Assembly (NCBI RefSeq): GCF_001499995.1
Contig: NZ_LQIU01000067.1
Span: forward strand, 62,001 to 126,000
DNA length: 64,000 bases
Origin: Mycobacterium sp. IS-1496
GTDB lineage: Bacteria; Actinomycetota; Actinomycetes; Mycobacteriales; Mycobacteriaceae
Reading direction: 5' to 3'
The translations under genes were made by a program, and so were the position numbers. The notes beneath the pieces were generated by a model that saw nothing but the letters and a program-made list of their open reading frames with translations, did not search any database and was not told the DNA's origin. Positions 52,965-61,212 of the stretch are shown here, piece by piece (within the stretch, counting starts at the first letter, position 1; each line of letters begins with the position of its first letter).

Positions 52965-54053
52965 TCAGCGGGACTTCGGCCGCTTGTGCAGCACCAGATG
53001 GGCCAGCGGGATCTGCGTCTGCTCCGGGGCGGCGGCCAACCGGGCGGCGATGCCGGCCTCGAGCCGGTCGAGGAACTGCGCCGCACGCGGATCGTCACGG
53101 CCGCCGTCGAGGGCGCCGACCATGGTGGGGAACACCGACGCCCGCGCGAACTGCCCCCAGTTGGCGCCGAATGCGCTGGCGTCCTTGTCCTTTCGGTACT
53201 GGGCGAAGAACCTGTCCTCACCGTCGAAGATCTCGAGGTGCTCGATCTCCAAACGCTCGAAGCGGCCCGACGGGGCGAACGGCGCCACGAAATCCGCGGC
53301 GCGCCTGCTCACGGTAGGGATGGTCATGCGCCGCAGCTCGTCCTCGCGGACCAACCCCGTCCCGGCCAGCTCGCTCAGCGCGTCGTTCAACGCCGCCAGC
53401 AGCGGCCGGTACCCGTACTCGCCGTCCTCGCCGATGCCCATGGTCATCACCACCAGACGCCCACCCGGACACAGTTCGCGGCCGCGAAACGCGATGAACT
53501 CGTGCCAGTCGTGGGCGGCCTGGCGCGCGTACGCGGTGCGCAGCGACTCCTCGGCCGAGTGGGCGACCTGCAGGTGGTCCGGCACCGGGGCGGGCACCCG
53601 GCTCAACCACTGGATCGCATACGAGCTCCAGCCCAGGGTCACGCTGTTGGACGGCAGGATCTGCGAGTAGAACGAGCGGCCGACCGCCGACGCGAACGAC
53701 GCCGCATCCTTGAGCAGATACGAATCGGGGTCGTCGGTCAACGTCCGGAACATCGCGGTGAAGTCGTTGTCGGGCACGTCGGTGTGCGCCACCAGCACCG
53801 AATGTTCGGCGGTGGTCCTGGTGCGCAGCACCGCGATCGCCGCGCAGATCGGCAACAGGGAGTTGTGCCCCGTCGCGGCGCCGTAGTCGGCGATCGCGAT
53901 GGGCTGCGGCGGTGCGGGCAGGGGCACCACCCTGGCGGCCTGCTCGAACAGGGCGATCGCCGGGCGCAGGCCGGCCGCCTGCAGCCGCGACCCGGCGGTG
54001 TAATAGGCGCTGTCCATCGGCTGCGGACGGACCACGACGCTGGACTCGGGCAC
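52965..54053 (-). CDS. SABATH-type SAM-dependent carboxyl methyltransferase
   Basis: The 362-residue protein resembles plant-type SABATH methyltransferases: an N-terminal substrate tyrosine region (MDSAYYTAGSR), SAM-binding motif IADYGAATGHNSL and the PGGRLVVMTMG strand. Mycobacterial homologs have been described as fatty acid O-methyltransferases, which make methyl esters. Free fatty acid or a related acid is a reasonable substrate guess. GTG at 54053 has AAGGAAG seven bases upstream; the longer GTG at 54083 is less supported. It converges with the AraC gene and lies upstream of the 27-base repeats. Confidence 0.85.
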   Translation of the reverse strand: MPESSVVVRPQPMDSAYYTAGSRLQAAGLRPAIALFEQAARVVPLPAPPQPIAIADYGAATGHNSLLPICAAIAVLRTRTTAEHSVLVAHTDVPDNDFTAMFRTLTDDPDSYLLKDAASFASAVGRSFYSQILPSNSVTLGWSSYAIQWLSRVPAPVPDHLQVAHSAEESLRTAYARQAAHDWHEFIAFRGRELCPGGRLVVMTMGIGEDGEYGYRPLLAALNDALSELAGTGLVREDELRRMTIPTVSRRAADFVAPFAPSGRFERLEIEHLEIFDGEDRFFAQYRKDKDASAFGANWGQFARASVFPTMVGALDGGRDDPRAAQFLDRLEAGIAARLAAAPEQTQIPLAHLVLHKRPKSR

Positions 54054-54138
54054 GAGCGGACTTCCTTCGAACGCGGACGACACCGTCGACGGTAGTCGTC
54101 GCGCGCCGGGTTCGGTGGGTAAGTGTCCTGTCGTCCTG

Positions 54139-54208
54139 GTGGTCTCTGGCGACCACAGTCATCCAGTGGCCTCTGGCCACCACAGTCGGCTTAGTGGCCT
54201 CTGGCCAC
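54139..54208. repeat. Three tandem palindromes, about 27-28 bp apart
   Basis: Copies at 54139-54156 (GTGGTC-N6-GACCAC), 54166-54180 and 54194-54208 (GTGGCC-TCT-GGCCAC) are each followed by the bases CAGTC within a few positions. The third copy is inside the last codons of the MBL gene (WVARGH). They may act as tandem terminators after the mscR/MBL unit, or be a small mobile or expanding repeat. Confidence 0.85.
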
Positions 54209-54820
54209 CCAGTCGTCGTAGTGGACGATCTCGTCGCCGACGGTGGTGGTGTCGCCGTGGCCGGTGTAGACGACGGTGTTGCCGGGCAGGGCGCCCAGCC
54301 GTCCCGAGATCGATTCCAGGATGGTCGGGAAATCCGAGAACGAGCGGCCGGTGGCGCCGGGCCCGCCCTGGAACAGGGTGTCGCCGGAGAACACCGCGCC
54401 CAGCTCCGGGGCGTACCAGCACACCGAGCCGGGGGAGTGGCCGGGGGTGTGCAGCGCGCGCACCTCGATCCCGCCCGCGCGCAGCGTCGCGCCGTCCTCG
54501 ACCGAGCGGAACGTCGAGTCGGGGTGGGTCATCTGCCAGAGCATCTCGTCGGCGGGGTGCAGCAGCACCGGGGCGTCGAGGGCTTCGCCGAGTTCGGGGG
54601 CGACGGTGATGTGGTCGTTGTGGCCGTGGGTGCAGATCACCGCGACGACGTTGCGGCCGCCGACGGCCATCACGATCGGGGCGGCGTCGTCGGCGGCGTC
54701 GAAGACGATCACGTCGTTGTCGTCGCCGACGATCCAGATGTTGTTGTCGACCTCCCAGGAGCCGCCGTCGAGTTCGAAGGTGCCGTGCGTGACCACCCGG
54801 GCGATGTTGGTGTCGGTCAC
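54191..54820 (-). CDS. Metallo-beta-lactamase-fold hydrolase (Rv2260-like)
   Basis: The 209-residue protein has the MBL metal motif THGHNDH, then HTPGHSPGS, FSGDTLF and VYTGHGD, matching glyoxalase II-like hydrolases. In mycobacteria this gene follows mscR (Rv2259-Rv2260 in M. tuberculosis). It may hydrolyse the mycothiol thioester produced from formaldehyde; this is inferred from the pairing. The GTG overlaps the mscR stop by 4 bases. Its 3' end contains the third copy of the tandem palindrome. Confidence 0.9.
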   Translation of the reverse strand: MTDTNIARVVTHGTFELDGGSWEVDNNIWIVGDDNDVIVFDAADDAAPIVMAVGGRNVVAVICTHGHNDHITVAPELGEALDAPVLLHPADEMLWQMTHPDSTFRSVEDGATLRAGGIEVRALHTPGHSPGSVCWYAPELGAVFSGDTLFQGGPGATGRSFSDFPTILESISGRLGALPGNTVVYTGHGDTTTVGDEIVHYDDWVARGH

Positions 54821-55905
54821 AGGGTCACCACCGAGCGCAGCACCTGTCCGTGGTGCATCTTGTCGAACGCGTCCTCGATGCCCTCGAGGCCGATGCGTTC
54901 GGAGACGAACTTGTCCAACGGCAACCGGCCCTGCAGATACAGCGAGATGAGGGTCGGGAAGTCGCGTTCGGGCAGACAGTCGCCGTACCAACTGGATTTC
55001 AGCGATCCGCCGCGGGAGAAGAAGTCCACCAGCGGCATCTCCAGCCGCATATCGGGGGTCGGAACCCCCACCAGCACAACGGTTCCGGCCAGGTCGCGGG
55101 CGTAGAACGCCTGACGCCAGGTCTCCGGGCGGCCGACCGCGTCGATCACCACGTCGGTGCCGAACCCATCGGTCAGATCCTGGATGGCCTCCACCACGTC
55201 GGTGACGGTGCGGGCGTTGATGGTGTGGGTGGCGCCGAACTCGCGCGCCCACTGCAGTTTCTGGTCGTCGGTGTCCACCGCGATGATGGTCTTGGCGCCC
55301 ACCAGCTCGGCCTCGGCGATCGCGGCGTCCCCGACCCCGCCGCAGCCGATCACCGCGACGGTGTCGTCGCGGGTCACCGCGCCCGTGTTGATCGCCGCGC
55401 CGATCCCGGCCATCACCCCGCACCCCAACAACCCGGCCACCGCCGGATCGGCGGCCGAATCGACCTTCGTGCACTGCCCCTCGTGGACCAGGGTCTTGTC
55501 GGCGAACGCCCCGATGCCCAACGCGGGGGTCAACTCGGTCCCGTCGGTCAGCGTCATCTTCTGCGCGGCGTTGTGGGTGTCGAAACACAGATGCGGCCGG
55601 CCCCGCTTACAGGCCCGGCACTGCCCACACACCGCCCGCCAGTTCAGGATCACGAAATCTCCCGGAACGACGTTGGTGACCCCTTCGCCGACCGATTCCA
55701 CCGTCCCGGCCGCCTCATGGCCCAACAGGAACGGGTACTCGTCGTTGATCCCACCCTCGCGGTAGGTCAGATCCGTATGGCACACCCCGCAGGCGATGAC
55801 ATCGACCACCACCTCGCCCGGACCGGGATCCGGAACCACGATGTCAACCACTTCCACGGGCTGCTGCTTGGACCGGGAGATCACCCCGCGCACTGTCTGA
55901 CTCAT
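54817..55905 (-). CDS. mscR: Mycothiol-dependent formaldehyde dehydrogenase / S-nitrosomycothiol reductase
   Basis: The 362-residue zinc alcohol dehydrogenase has the catalytic Cys and His (ACGVCHTD, GHEAAG), a full four-Cys structural zinc loop (CGQCRACKRGRPHLC) and the Rossmann motif GCGGVGDAA. It matches MscR (Rv2259), which uses mycothiol to oxidise formaldehyde and to detoxify nitric oxide adducts. ATG at 55905 begins the conserved MSQTVRGVI. It is coupled to the MBL gene and divergent from a LuxR regulator across 101 bases. Confidence 0.95.
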   Translation of the reverse strand: MSQTVRGVISRSKQQPVEVVDIVVPDPGPGEVVVDVIACGVCHTDLTYREGGINDEYPFLLGHEAAGTVESVGEGVTNVVPGDFVILNWRAVCGQCRACKRGRPHLCFDTHNAAQKMTLTDGTELTPALGIGAFADKTLVHEGQCTKVDSAADPAVAGLLGCGVMAGIGAAINTGAVTRDDTVAVIGCGGVGDAAIAEAELVGAKTIIAVDTDDQKLQWAREFGATHTINARTVTDVVEAIQDLTDGFGTDVVIDAVGRPETWRQAFYARDLAGTVVLVGVPTPDMRLEMPLVDFFSRGGSLKSSWYGDCLPERDFPTLISLYLQGRLPLDKFVSERIGLEGIEDAFDKMHHGQVLRSVVTL

Positions 55906-56006
55906 GCCTGACAACCTAGTGCCTCGGGCGTGGGAACGAATCCTGTCGGGCTCGGCCAAACGCATGGTTGAACCGGTGTGTCCGCTCTACCGTTGAACCG
56001 AGCGAG

Positions 56007-57623
56007 ATGAACACCACGACCACCGACCTCCACACCGAACTGGTGACCACGGCCCGCGCGGCCCATGCCCGCCGCGACTGGCACGGTTCCTACTCTGATT
56101 TCTCCCGGGCCAACGCCGTCGCGAGGCTGAGCACGGACGACCTCGACGCGTTGTCGGTTGCGGCCTGGCGCATCGGCGAGGCGAAGGAAGCGGTGCGCAT
56201 CGCCGAGCGGGTCTTCGCCCAGCTGGTGCGCAGCGATCCGAACGCGGCGGCGCGCAAGGCCGTCGAGCTGGCGCTGGCGTGGCTCACCCGGGGCGACCTC
56301 AACATCGCCGCCGGCTGGATGAACCGGGCCCGCCGACTGCTCGACGGCGTTCCGGAGAGCCCGACGCACGGGTATCTCGCCTACCTCGACGCGGTGGTCG
56401 CCGTGCTCGGCGACGACTTCGAGAACCTGACCCGGTCGGTGACGGACCTGCGGGCGGTGAGCGGCCGGCTCGACGTGCCCGCGCTGACCGCGCTCGCGAT
56501 GGTCGCCGAGGCGATCGATGCGGTCTACGCCGGGCGGATGGCGCACGCCGCCGGGCTTCTCGACGAGGTGATGCTGCCGCTGCTGGCCGACGACGTGCCG
56601 ATCGACTGGGCCGGCGACATCTACTGCGTCGTGCTGCACATCTGCCACAAGGTCGCCGACCTGCCGCGGATGCGGGCCTGGGTGCACTCCATGGAACGGT
56701 GGTGTGCGGTGGCGGGCTCGGACACCTACGGCGGGGTGTGCGACGTGCACCGGCTGCAGGTGCGTGCCGCGACCGACGACTACGAGAGCCTCGAGACCCA
56801 GTTGGCCGGCGCCAGTCAGACGCTCGAGAGCGTCAACTCCTGGGCGGCGGGCGAGGGTTTCTATCAACTGGGGGAGGTGCGCCGGCTGCGGGGCGACGCG
56901 GACGGCGCGTTCGCCGCGTACGCGAGGGCCCGCGCCCTGGGCGTCGACCCGCAGCCGGGCGAGGCGCTGCTGCGCTGCCGGCAGGGCCAGAGTCAGGCCG
57001 CGTGGGCCGATCTGCGGGTGGCCCTGACCTCCGCGGCCCGGCTCGACCGGATGCGTCTCCTGCGGGCCGCGGTCGAGATCGCCCTGGCGCGTGGGCAATT
57101 CGAGGAGGCCGACTCGTACTGTCGCGAACTCGAGGATGGTGCGGCACAATTCGGCACCGCCGGCTTCCGCGGGTGGGCGGCCCACGCGCGCGGCGCGGTC
57201 CACGTCCAGGCCGGGCGGCACGCCGAGGCGCTCGACAGCCTGGGCGTCGCGCTGCGCGAATACCGCACCCAGCAGTCGCGTTACGAGACGGCCGAGGTGT
57301 ACGAGTGGATGGCGGTGGCGCACCGCGCGCTCGGCGACCACACCACCGCGGACGCCGACGCCGCCACCGCGGAGAGCATCTACGCCCATCTCGGCGTCGA
57401 GCCGGCGGCGATCTGCGGCCGGCCGCCCGGTGGTCTCACCAAACGCGAGATCGACATCCTGCGCCGGATCGCCGCCGACGGTGCGAGTAACCGCCAGTTG
57501 GCGCAGCAGATGTTCATCAGCGAGAAGACCGTCGGCCGGCACCTGGCGAACATCTACCTCAAGCTGCAGGTGTCCTCGCGCGCGGCGGCCGTGGCGTGGG
57601 CGCACCAGCACAACATCGTGTAG
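56007..57623 (+). CDS. LuxR-type regulator with helical repeat domain
   Basis: The 538-residue product is mostly alpha-helical TPR-like repeats (residues 20-470) and ends with a LuxR helix-turn-helix (LTKREIDILRRIAADGASN ... KTVGRHLANIYLKLQ). It lacks the Walker A ATPase of the large LAL protein at 3511. The helical part likely binds a protein or small ligand. In the M. tuberculosis order this gene is absent between mscR and Rv2258c. Divergence from mscR suggests it could regulate it. An inverted repeat lies after its stop. Confidence 0.87.
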   Translation: MNTTTTDLHTELVTTARAAHARRDWHGSYSDFSRANAVARLSTDDLDALSVAAWRIGEAKEAVRIAERVFAQLVRSDPNAAARKAVELALAWLTRGDLNIAAGWMNRARRLLDGVPESPTHGYLAYLDAVVAVLGDDFENLTRSVTDLRAVSGRLDVPALTALAMVAEAIDAVYAGRMAHAAGLLDEVMLPLLADDVPIDWAGDIYCVVLHICHKVADLPRMRAWVHSMERWCAVAGSDTYGGVCDVHRLQVRAATDDYESLETQLAGASQTLESVNSWAAGEGFYQLGEVRRLRGDADGAFAAYARARALGVDPQPGEALLRCRQGQSQAAWADLRVALTSAARLDRMRLLRAAVEIALARGQFEEADSYCRELEDGAAQFGTAGFRGWAAHARGAVHVQAGRHAEALDSLGVALREYRTQQSRYETAEVYEWMAVAHRALGDHTTADADAATAESIYAHLGVEPAAICGRPPGGLTKREIDILRRIAADGASNRQLAQQMFISEKTVGRHLANIYLKLQVSSRAAAVAWAHQHNIV

Positions 57624-57629
57624 TCCGGA

Positions 57630-57663
57630 CGGGCGGAAATGCATCATTCACCCGATCCGCCCG
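57630..57663. terminator. Candidate terminator after the LuxR gene
   Basis: CGGGCGGA and TCCGCCCG form an 8-base perfect stem around 18 bases, starting 7 bases after the stop. It precedes the promoter of the next gene and may insulate it. Confidence 0.35.
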
Positions 57664-57678
57664 CCCCGCCCCGGCGCC

Positions 57679-57684
57679 TAGCGT
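57679..57684 (+). promoter_or_regulatory. Candidate -10 element of the methyltransferase gene
   Basis: TAGCGT fits TANNNT and ends seven bases before the ATG at 57692, with no ribosome site; a leaderless start is likely. Confidence 0.45.
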
Positions 57685-57691
57685 CTCGGAT

Positions 57692-58762
57692 ATGACCACA
57701 CTCGACGACACCACCTCCTCCACCGAACAGTTCGCCGAACGCATCGTCGGCGCCATCGACAGCGCGAGCCTGGCGATCCTGCTGTCCATCGGACACCAGA
57801 CCGGCCTGCTCGACACCCTGGCCGAACTGCCTCCGGCCAGCAGCACCCAGATCGCCGACGCGGCGGGACTCGACGAACGCTACGTGCGGGAATGGCTCGG
57901 CGGCGCCGTCGTCTCCCGCGTGGTGGACTACGACGCCGCGGCGCAGACCTATTCGCTGCCGCGGACGCACGCCGCCGTCCTCACCCGCGCGGCAGGCCCG
58001 GACAACCTGGCCAGGGTTGCGCAGTTCATCCCGCTGCTCGGCGAGGTCGAGCAGCAGATCATCGAATGCTTCCGCCGCGGCGGGGGACTGCCGTACAGCG
58101 CCTATCCGCGGTTCCACACCCTGATGGCCGAGGAGAGCGGCGAGGTGTTCGACGCCGCGCTCGTCGACGTGATCCTGCCGATGGCGGACGGTCTGCCTGC
58201 GCGGCTGGCCGCCGGTGTCGACGTCGCCGACATCGGCTGCGGCAGCGGCCACGCGATCAACGTGATGGCACAGGCGTTCCCGGCCAGCCGGTTCACCGGT
58301 ATCGACTTCTCCGACGAGGGGCTCGGCGTCGGGCGTGCCGAGGCGCAGCGCCTCGGGCTGCAGAACGCGCAGTTCGTCGCCGCCGACGTCGCGACGCTCG
58401 ACGTCGCCGAGGCCTACGACGTCATCACCGTGTTCGACGCGATCCACGACCAGGCGCAGCCCGCGCAGGTGCTGGCCAACATCCAGCGCGCCCTGCGGCC
58501 GGGCGGCGTGTTCCTGATGGTCGACATCAAGGCGTCCAGCCATCTCGAGGACAACGTCGGGGTCCCGCTGGCGTCGTACCTCTACACCGTGTCGACGATG
58601 CACTGCATGAGCGTCTCGCTCGGCCTCGACGGCGCCGGGCTCGGCACCTGCTGGGGTCGCCAGCTCGCCACGTCGATGCTCGCCGACGCCGGCTTCACCG
58701 ACGTCGACGTGCGCGAGATCGACACCGATCCGTTGAACTTCTACTACATCTGCCGCAAGTAA
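57692..58762 (+). CDS. SAM-dependent methyltransferase with winged-helix N-domain (Rv2258c-like)
   Basis: The 356-residue product has an N-terminal winged-helix part (residues 15-100, TQIADAAGLDERYVREWLGG) and a SAM-binding Rossmann domain (VADIGCGSGHAINVMA at about 177). This is the layout of M. tuberculosis Rv2258c, which is annotated as a regulator but whose structure shows an SAM-dependent methyltransferase with an unidentified substrate. It precedes the serine hydrolase gene, as in M. tuberculosis. Transcription probably begins at the ATG. Confidence 0.9.
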   Translation: MTTLDDTTSSTEQFAERIVGAIDSASLAILLSIGHQTGLLDTLAELPPASSTQIADAAGLDERYVREWLGGAVVSRVVDYDAAAQTYSLPRTHAAVLTRAAGPDNLARVAQFIPLLGEVEQQIIECFRRGGGLPYSAYPRFHTLMAEESGEVFDAALVDVILPMADGLPARLAAGVDVADIGCGSGHAINVMAQAFPASRFTGIDFSDEGLGVGRAEAQRLGLQNAQFVAADVATLDVAEAYDVITVFDAIHDQAQPAQVLANIQRALRPGGVFLMVDIKASSHLEDNVGVPLASYLYTVSTMHCMSVSLGLDGAGLGTCWGRQLATSMLADAGFTDVDVREIDTDPLNFYYICRK

Positions 58763-58765
58763 CAT
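58760..58765 (+). promoter_or_regulatory. Candidate -10 element overlapping a stop codon
   Basis: TAACAT contains the TAA of the methyltransferase gene and ends seven bases before the ATG of the serine hydrolase, giving a possible internal leaderless promoter. Confidence 0.4.
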
Positions 58766-58772
58766 CTGCCCG

Positions 58773-59597
58773 ATGGGCGTGCTGGACGTGATCGCGGACT
58801 GGCCGGTTCGCACCGCCGCCGCGGCGGTGGTGGGACCGGCCGGTGTGCTGGCCGAGTACGGCGACCTCGGGCACCGGTTCCGGCTGGCGTCGGTGACCAA
58901 ACCGCTCTCGGCGCGTGCCGCGCAGGTCGCGGTCGAGGAAGGCGTCGTCGACCTCGACACCGAGGCGGGCCCGCCCGGCTCCACCGTCCGGCACCTGCTC
59001 GCCCACACCTCCGGACTGGCCATGCACTCCGACGAGACGATGGGCGAACCCGGCGACCGGCGGGTCTACTCCAACTACGGCTTCGGGGTGCTGGCCGCCA
59101 TGATCGAGAAGGCCGCCGACATCGAATTCGGCCGCTACCTCGCCGAGGCGGTCTTCGAACCGCTCGGCATGTCCGACAGCACGCTCGACGGCGGGGCGGA
59201 GGCCGCCGGCTACGGCGCCTACTCCACGGTCGCCGATGTCGCGGCCTTCGCAGGCGACCTACTGCGGCCGCGGCTGGTGTCCCAACAGATGCACGACGAG
59301 GCGACCAGCGTGCAGTTCCCGGGGCTCGACGGCGTGTTGCCCGGCTTCGGCGTGCAGCGCCCGAACGACTGGGGCCTGGGCTTCGAGATTCGCGACGACA
59401 AGTCGCCGCACTGGACCGGATCGACCAACTCGAAGCGGACGTACGGCCATTTCGGCCAGTCAGGGACGTTTCTGTGGGTGGACCCGGGGGCGGACCTGGC
59501 GTTCGTCGCGTTTGCCGACCGGGACTTCGGGGACTGGGCGTACGAGCGCTGGCCGACGATCTCTGATGGAGTCCTGAGAGAATTCGGGCCACACTAG
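58773..59597 (+). CDS. Beta-lactamase-fold serine hydrolase (Rv2257c-like)
   Basis: The 274-residue protein has the class C/penicillin-binding fold motifs: S-x-x-K in RLASVTKP, Y-x-N in VYSNYG, and H-x-G in YGHFGQSGT. No signal peptide is present, so it works in the cytoplasm as an esterase or peptidase rather than as a secreted beta-lactamase. It starts 10 bases after the methyltransferase. The same pair exists in M. tuberculosis. Confidence 0.9.
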   Translation: MGVLDVIADWPVRTAAAAVVGPAGVLAEYGDLGHRFRLASVTKPLSARAAQVAVEEGVVDLDTEAGPPGSTVRHLLAHTSGLAMHSDETMGEPGDRRVYSNYGFGVLAAMIEKAADIEFGRYLAEAVFEPLGMSDSTLDGGAEAAGYGAYSTVADVAAFAGDLLRPRLVSQQMHDEATSVQFPGLDGVLPGFGVQRPNDWGLGFEIRDDKSPHWTGSTNSKRTYGHFGQSGTFLWVDPGADLAFVAFADRDFGDWAYERWPTISDGVLREFGPH

Positions 59598-59704
59598 CGC
59601 AACACCCGCCTCACAAGGCACAATAAACACGCGCGACACAGTTGTAATTCGGTTTCAAGAGGCCGCTTGGGGAAGACGTCCCTCGTGGAGCCGAAGGAGC
59701 AACT

Positions 59705-60217
59705 ATGCGTGCGTCGAACCAGTTCGCCGACGCGACGACAGGCGTGGTGTACGTGCACGCCTCACCCGCGGCGGTGTGCCCACATGTGGAGTGGGCGTTG
59801 TCGTCGACCCTGTCGGCGCGCGCCAACCTGAAGTGGACCCCACAACCCGCCATGCCCGGACAGCTGCGGGCGGTCACCAACTGGGTGGGCCCGGTCGGCA
59901 CCGGGGCGCAGTTGGCCAACGCCCTGCGGTCCTGGTCGGTGCTGCGTTTCGAGGTCACCGAGGATCCGAGCCCGGGTGTCGACGGGCACCGGTGGTGCCA
60001 CACCCCGCAGCTCGGTCTGTGGAGCGGTCCGATGAGCGCCAACGGCGACATCGTGGTCGGGGAGATGCGGTTGCGGGCCTTGATGGCCGCGGGCGCCGAC
60101 GTGCTGGCCGCTGAACTGGACACCGTGCTCGGCACGGCCTGGGACGAGGCGTTGGAGCCCTACCGCGACGGTGGTTCGGGCGCGGAGGTCAGCTGGCTGA
60201 GCCGCGGAGTCGGGTAG
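59705..60217 (+). CDS. DUF3145 protein (Rv2256c-like)
   Basis: The 170-residue product belongs to DUF3145, a family confined to actinobacteria (HVEWALSSTLSARANLKWTPQP, then GEMRLRALMAAGADVLAAELD). No function is known. The ATG has AAGGAG six bases upstream. It is the last plus-strand gene before the convergent lipid kinase, with an inverted repeat between the two stops. Confidence 0.88.
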   Translation: MRASNQFADATTGVVYVHASPAAVCPHVEWALSSTLSARANLKWTPQPAMPGQLRAVTNWVGPVGTGAQLANALRSWSVLRFEVTEDPSPGVDGHRWCHTPQLGLWSGPMSANGDIVVGEMRLRALMAAGADVLAAELDTVLGTAWDEALEPYRDGGSGAEVSWLSRGVG

Positions 60218-60227
60218 CCCCCGGACC

Positions 60228-60290
60228 CGCGAGCGTGCGCAAAGTGCTGCCGAGCAGCGGCGTGTCGGGGTGCCGACCCGCACGCTCGCG
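60228..60290. terminator. 12-base inverted repeat between convergent genes
   Basis: CGCGAGCGTGCG (60228-60239) and CGCACGCTCGCG (60279-60290) are perfect inverted arms; the 39-base centre holds a smaller stem (GCTGC-CGA-GCAGC, 60246-60258). Between the stops at 60217 and 60291 it fits a two-way terminator, or a REP-like element found elsewhere in the genome. Confidence 0.55.
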
Positions 60291-61193
60291 TCAGGAGGCG
60301 GGCACCAGGATCCGCAGCGCGCCCGGCACCGCCGACACCGTGACCGGCAGCGGGCAGGCGAAATCCCCGTCGGCGTAGGCGTTGATGCCGGGGCAGTCCA
60401 CCTCGATGACGCGCGCGCGGGCGGTGGTCACCTCGTCGAGGTCGACGTGCGTGCCCTTGAAGACGGTCGGGAACAGCCGGATCAACCGGGTGCGCGATGC
60501 GGAGTGCACCATCGTGACGTCGAGCAGGCCGTCGGCGTGGTCGGCGGCCGGGCAGATCAGCATGCCGCCGCCGTAGCTGCGCGTGTTGCCGAACGCGGCA
60601 AGGGTGAGCCGGACGTCCTGTACTGGTCCGCCGTCGAAGCGCAGCCGGAACGGCAGCAGCCGCAGTTTGGACAGTTCGGCGACCATCGCGACGTTGTAGC
60701 GCATCCGGCCGTGCGGCCAGCGCATCCGGTTGGTGCGGTCACTGACCAGGGAGTCGAAGCCGGCCGCCATCACGGTGCCGAACCATTTGTGCCCGCCTGC
60801 GGCGTCGTCGATCCGCCCGAGGTCCACGGTCTCGGTGTGCCCGTCGGCGATCACGTCGGCCGCCGCCTCGGGATCCCCGGTCGGCAGGCGGTATTCGCGC
60901 GCATGGTCGTTGCCGGTGCCCGCGGGCACGATGCCCAGCGGGACGTCACCGTGCGCCAGCGCCTGCAGGGCCAGGGAGATGACGCCGTCCCCGCCGACGA
61001 CGACGAGCGCGTCGGTCCCGCCGGCCAGCGCCTCGTCGACCAGTCGCCTCGCGTGTGCGGCGTCGGTGCCGACGATCGCGGTCACGTCGACCCCGCGCTG
61101 CTGGAAGCGGGCCACGGCCCGCTCGGCGGCGTGCGGCGCGTTGCCGTGGCCCGACAGCGGATTCGTCAGCACCGTGACGTGGCCGATGGTCAT
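60291..61193 (-). CDS. Diacylglycerol/lipid kinase (Rv2252-like)
   Basis: The 300-residue protein is a DAGK-catalytic-family kinase: nucleotide motif VVVGGDGVISLA (GGDG) and GIVPAGTGNDHARE. The M. tuberculosis ortholog Rv2252 has been shown to phosphorylate diacylglycerol and to affect phosphatidylinositol mannoside synthesis. It lies 19 bases downstream of the ADPS-like flavoprotein gene on the same strand, so both may serve membrane lipid synthesis. Confidence 0.92.
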   Translation of the reverse strand: MTIGHVTVLTNPLSGHGNAPHAAERAVARFQQRGVDVTAIVGTDAAHARRLVDEALAGGTDALVVVGGDGVISLALQALAHGDVPLGIVPAGTGNDHAREYRLPTGDPEAAADVIADGHTETVDLGRIDDAAGGHKWFGTVMAAGFDSLVSDRTNRMRWPHGRMRYNVAMVAELSKLRLLPFRLRFDGGPVQDVRLTLAAFGNTRSYGGGMLICPAADHADGLLDVTMVHSASRTRLIRLFPTVFKGTHVDLDEVTTARARVIEVDCPGINAYADGDFACPLPVTVSAVPGALRILVPAS

Positions 61194-61212
61194 CGTGCTC
61201 CTCGCGTGCGCG

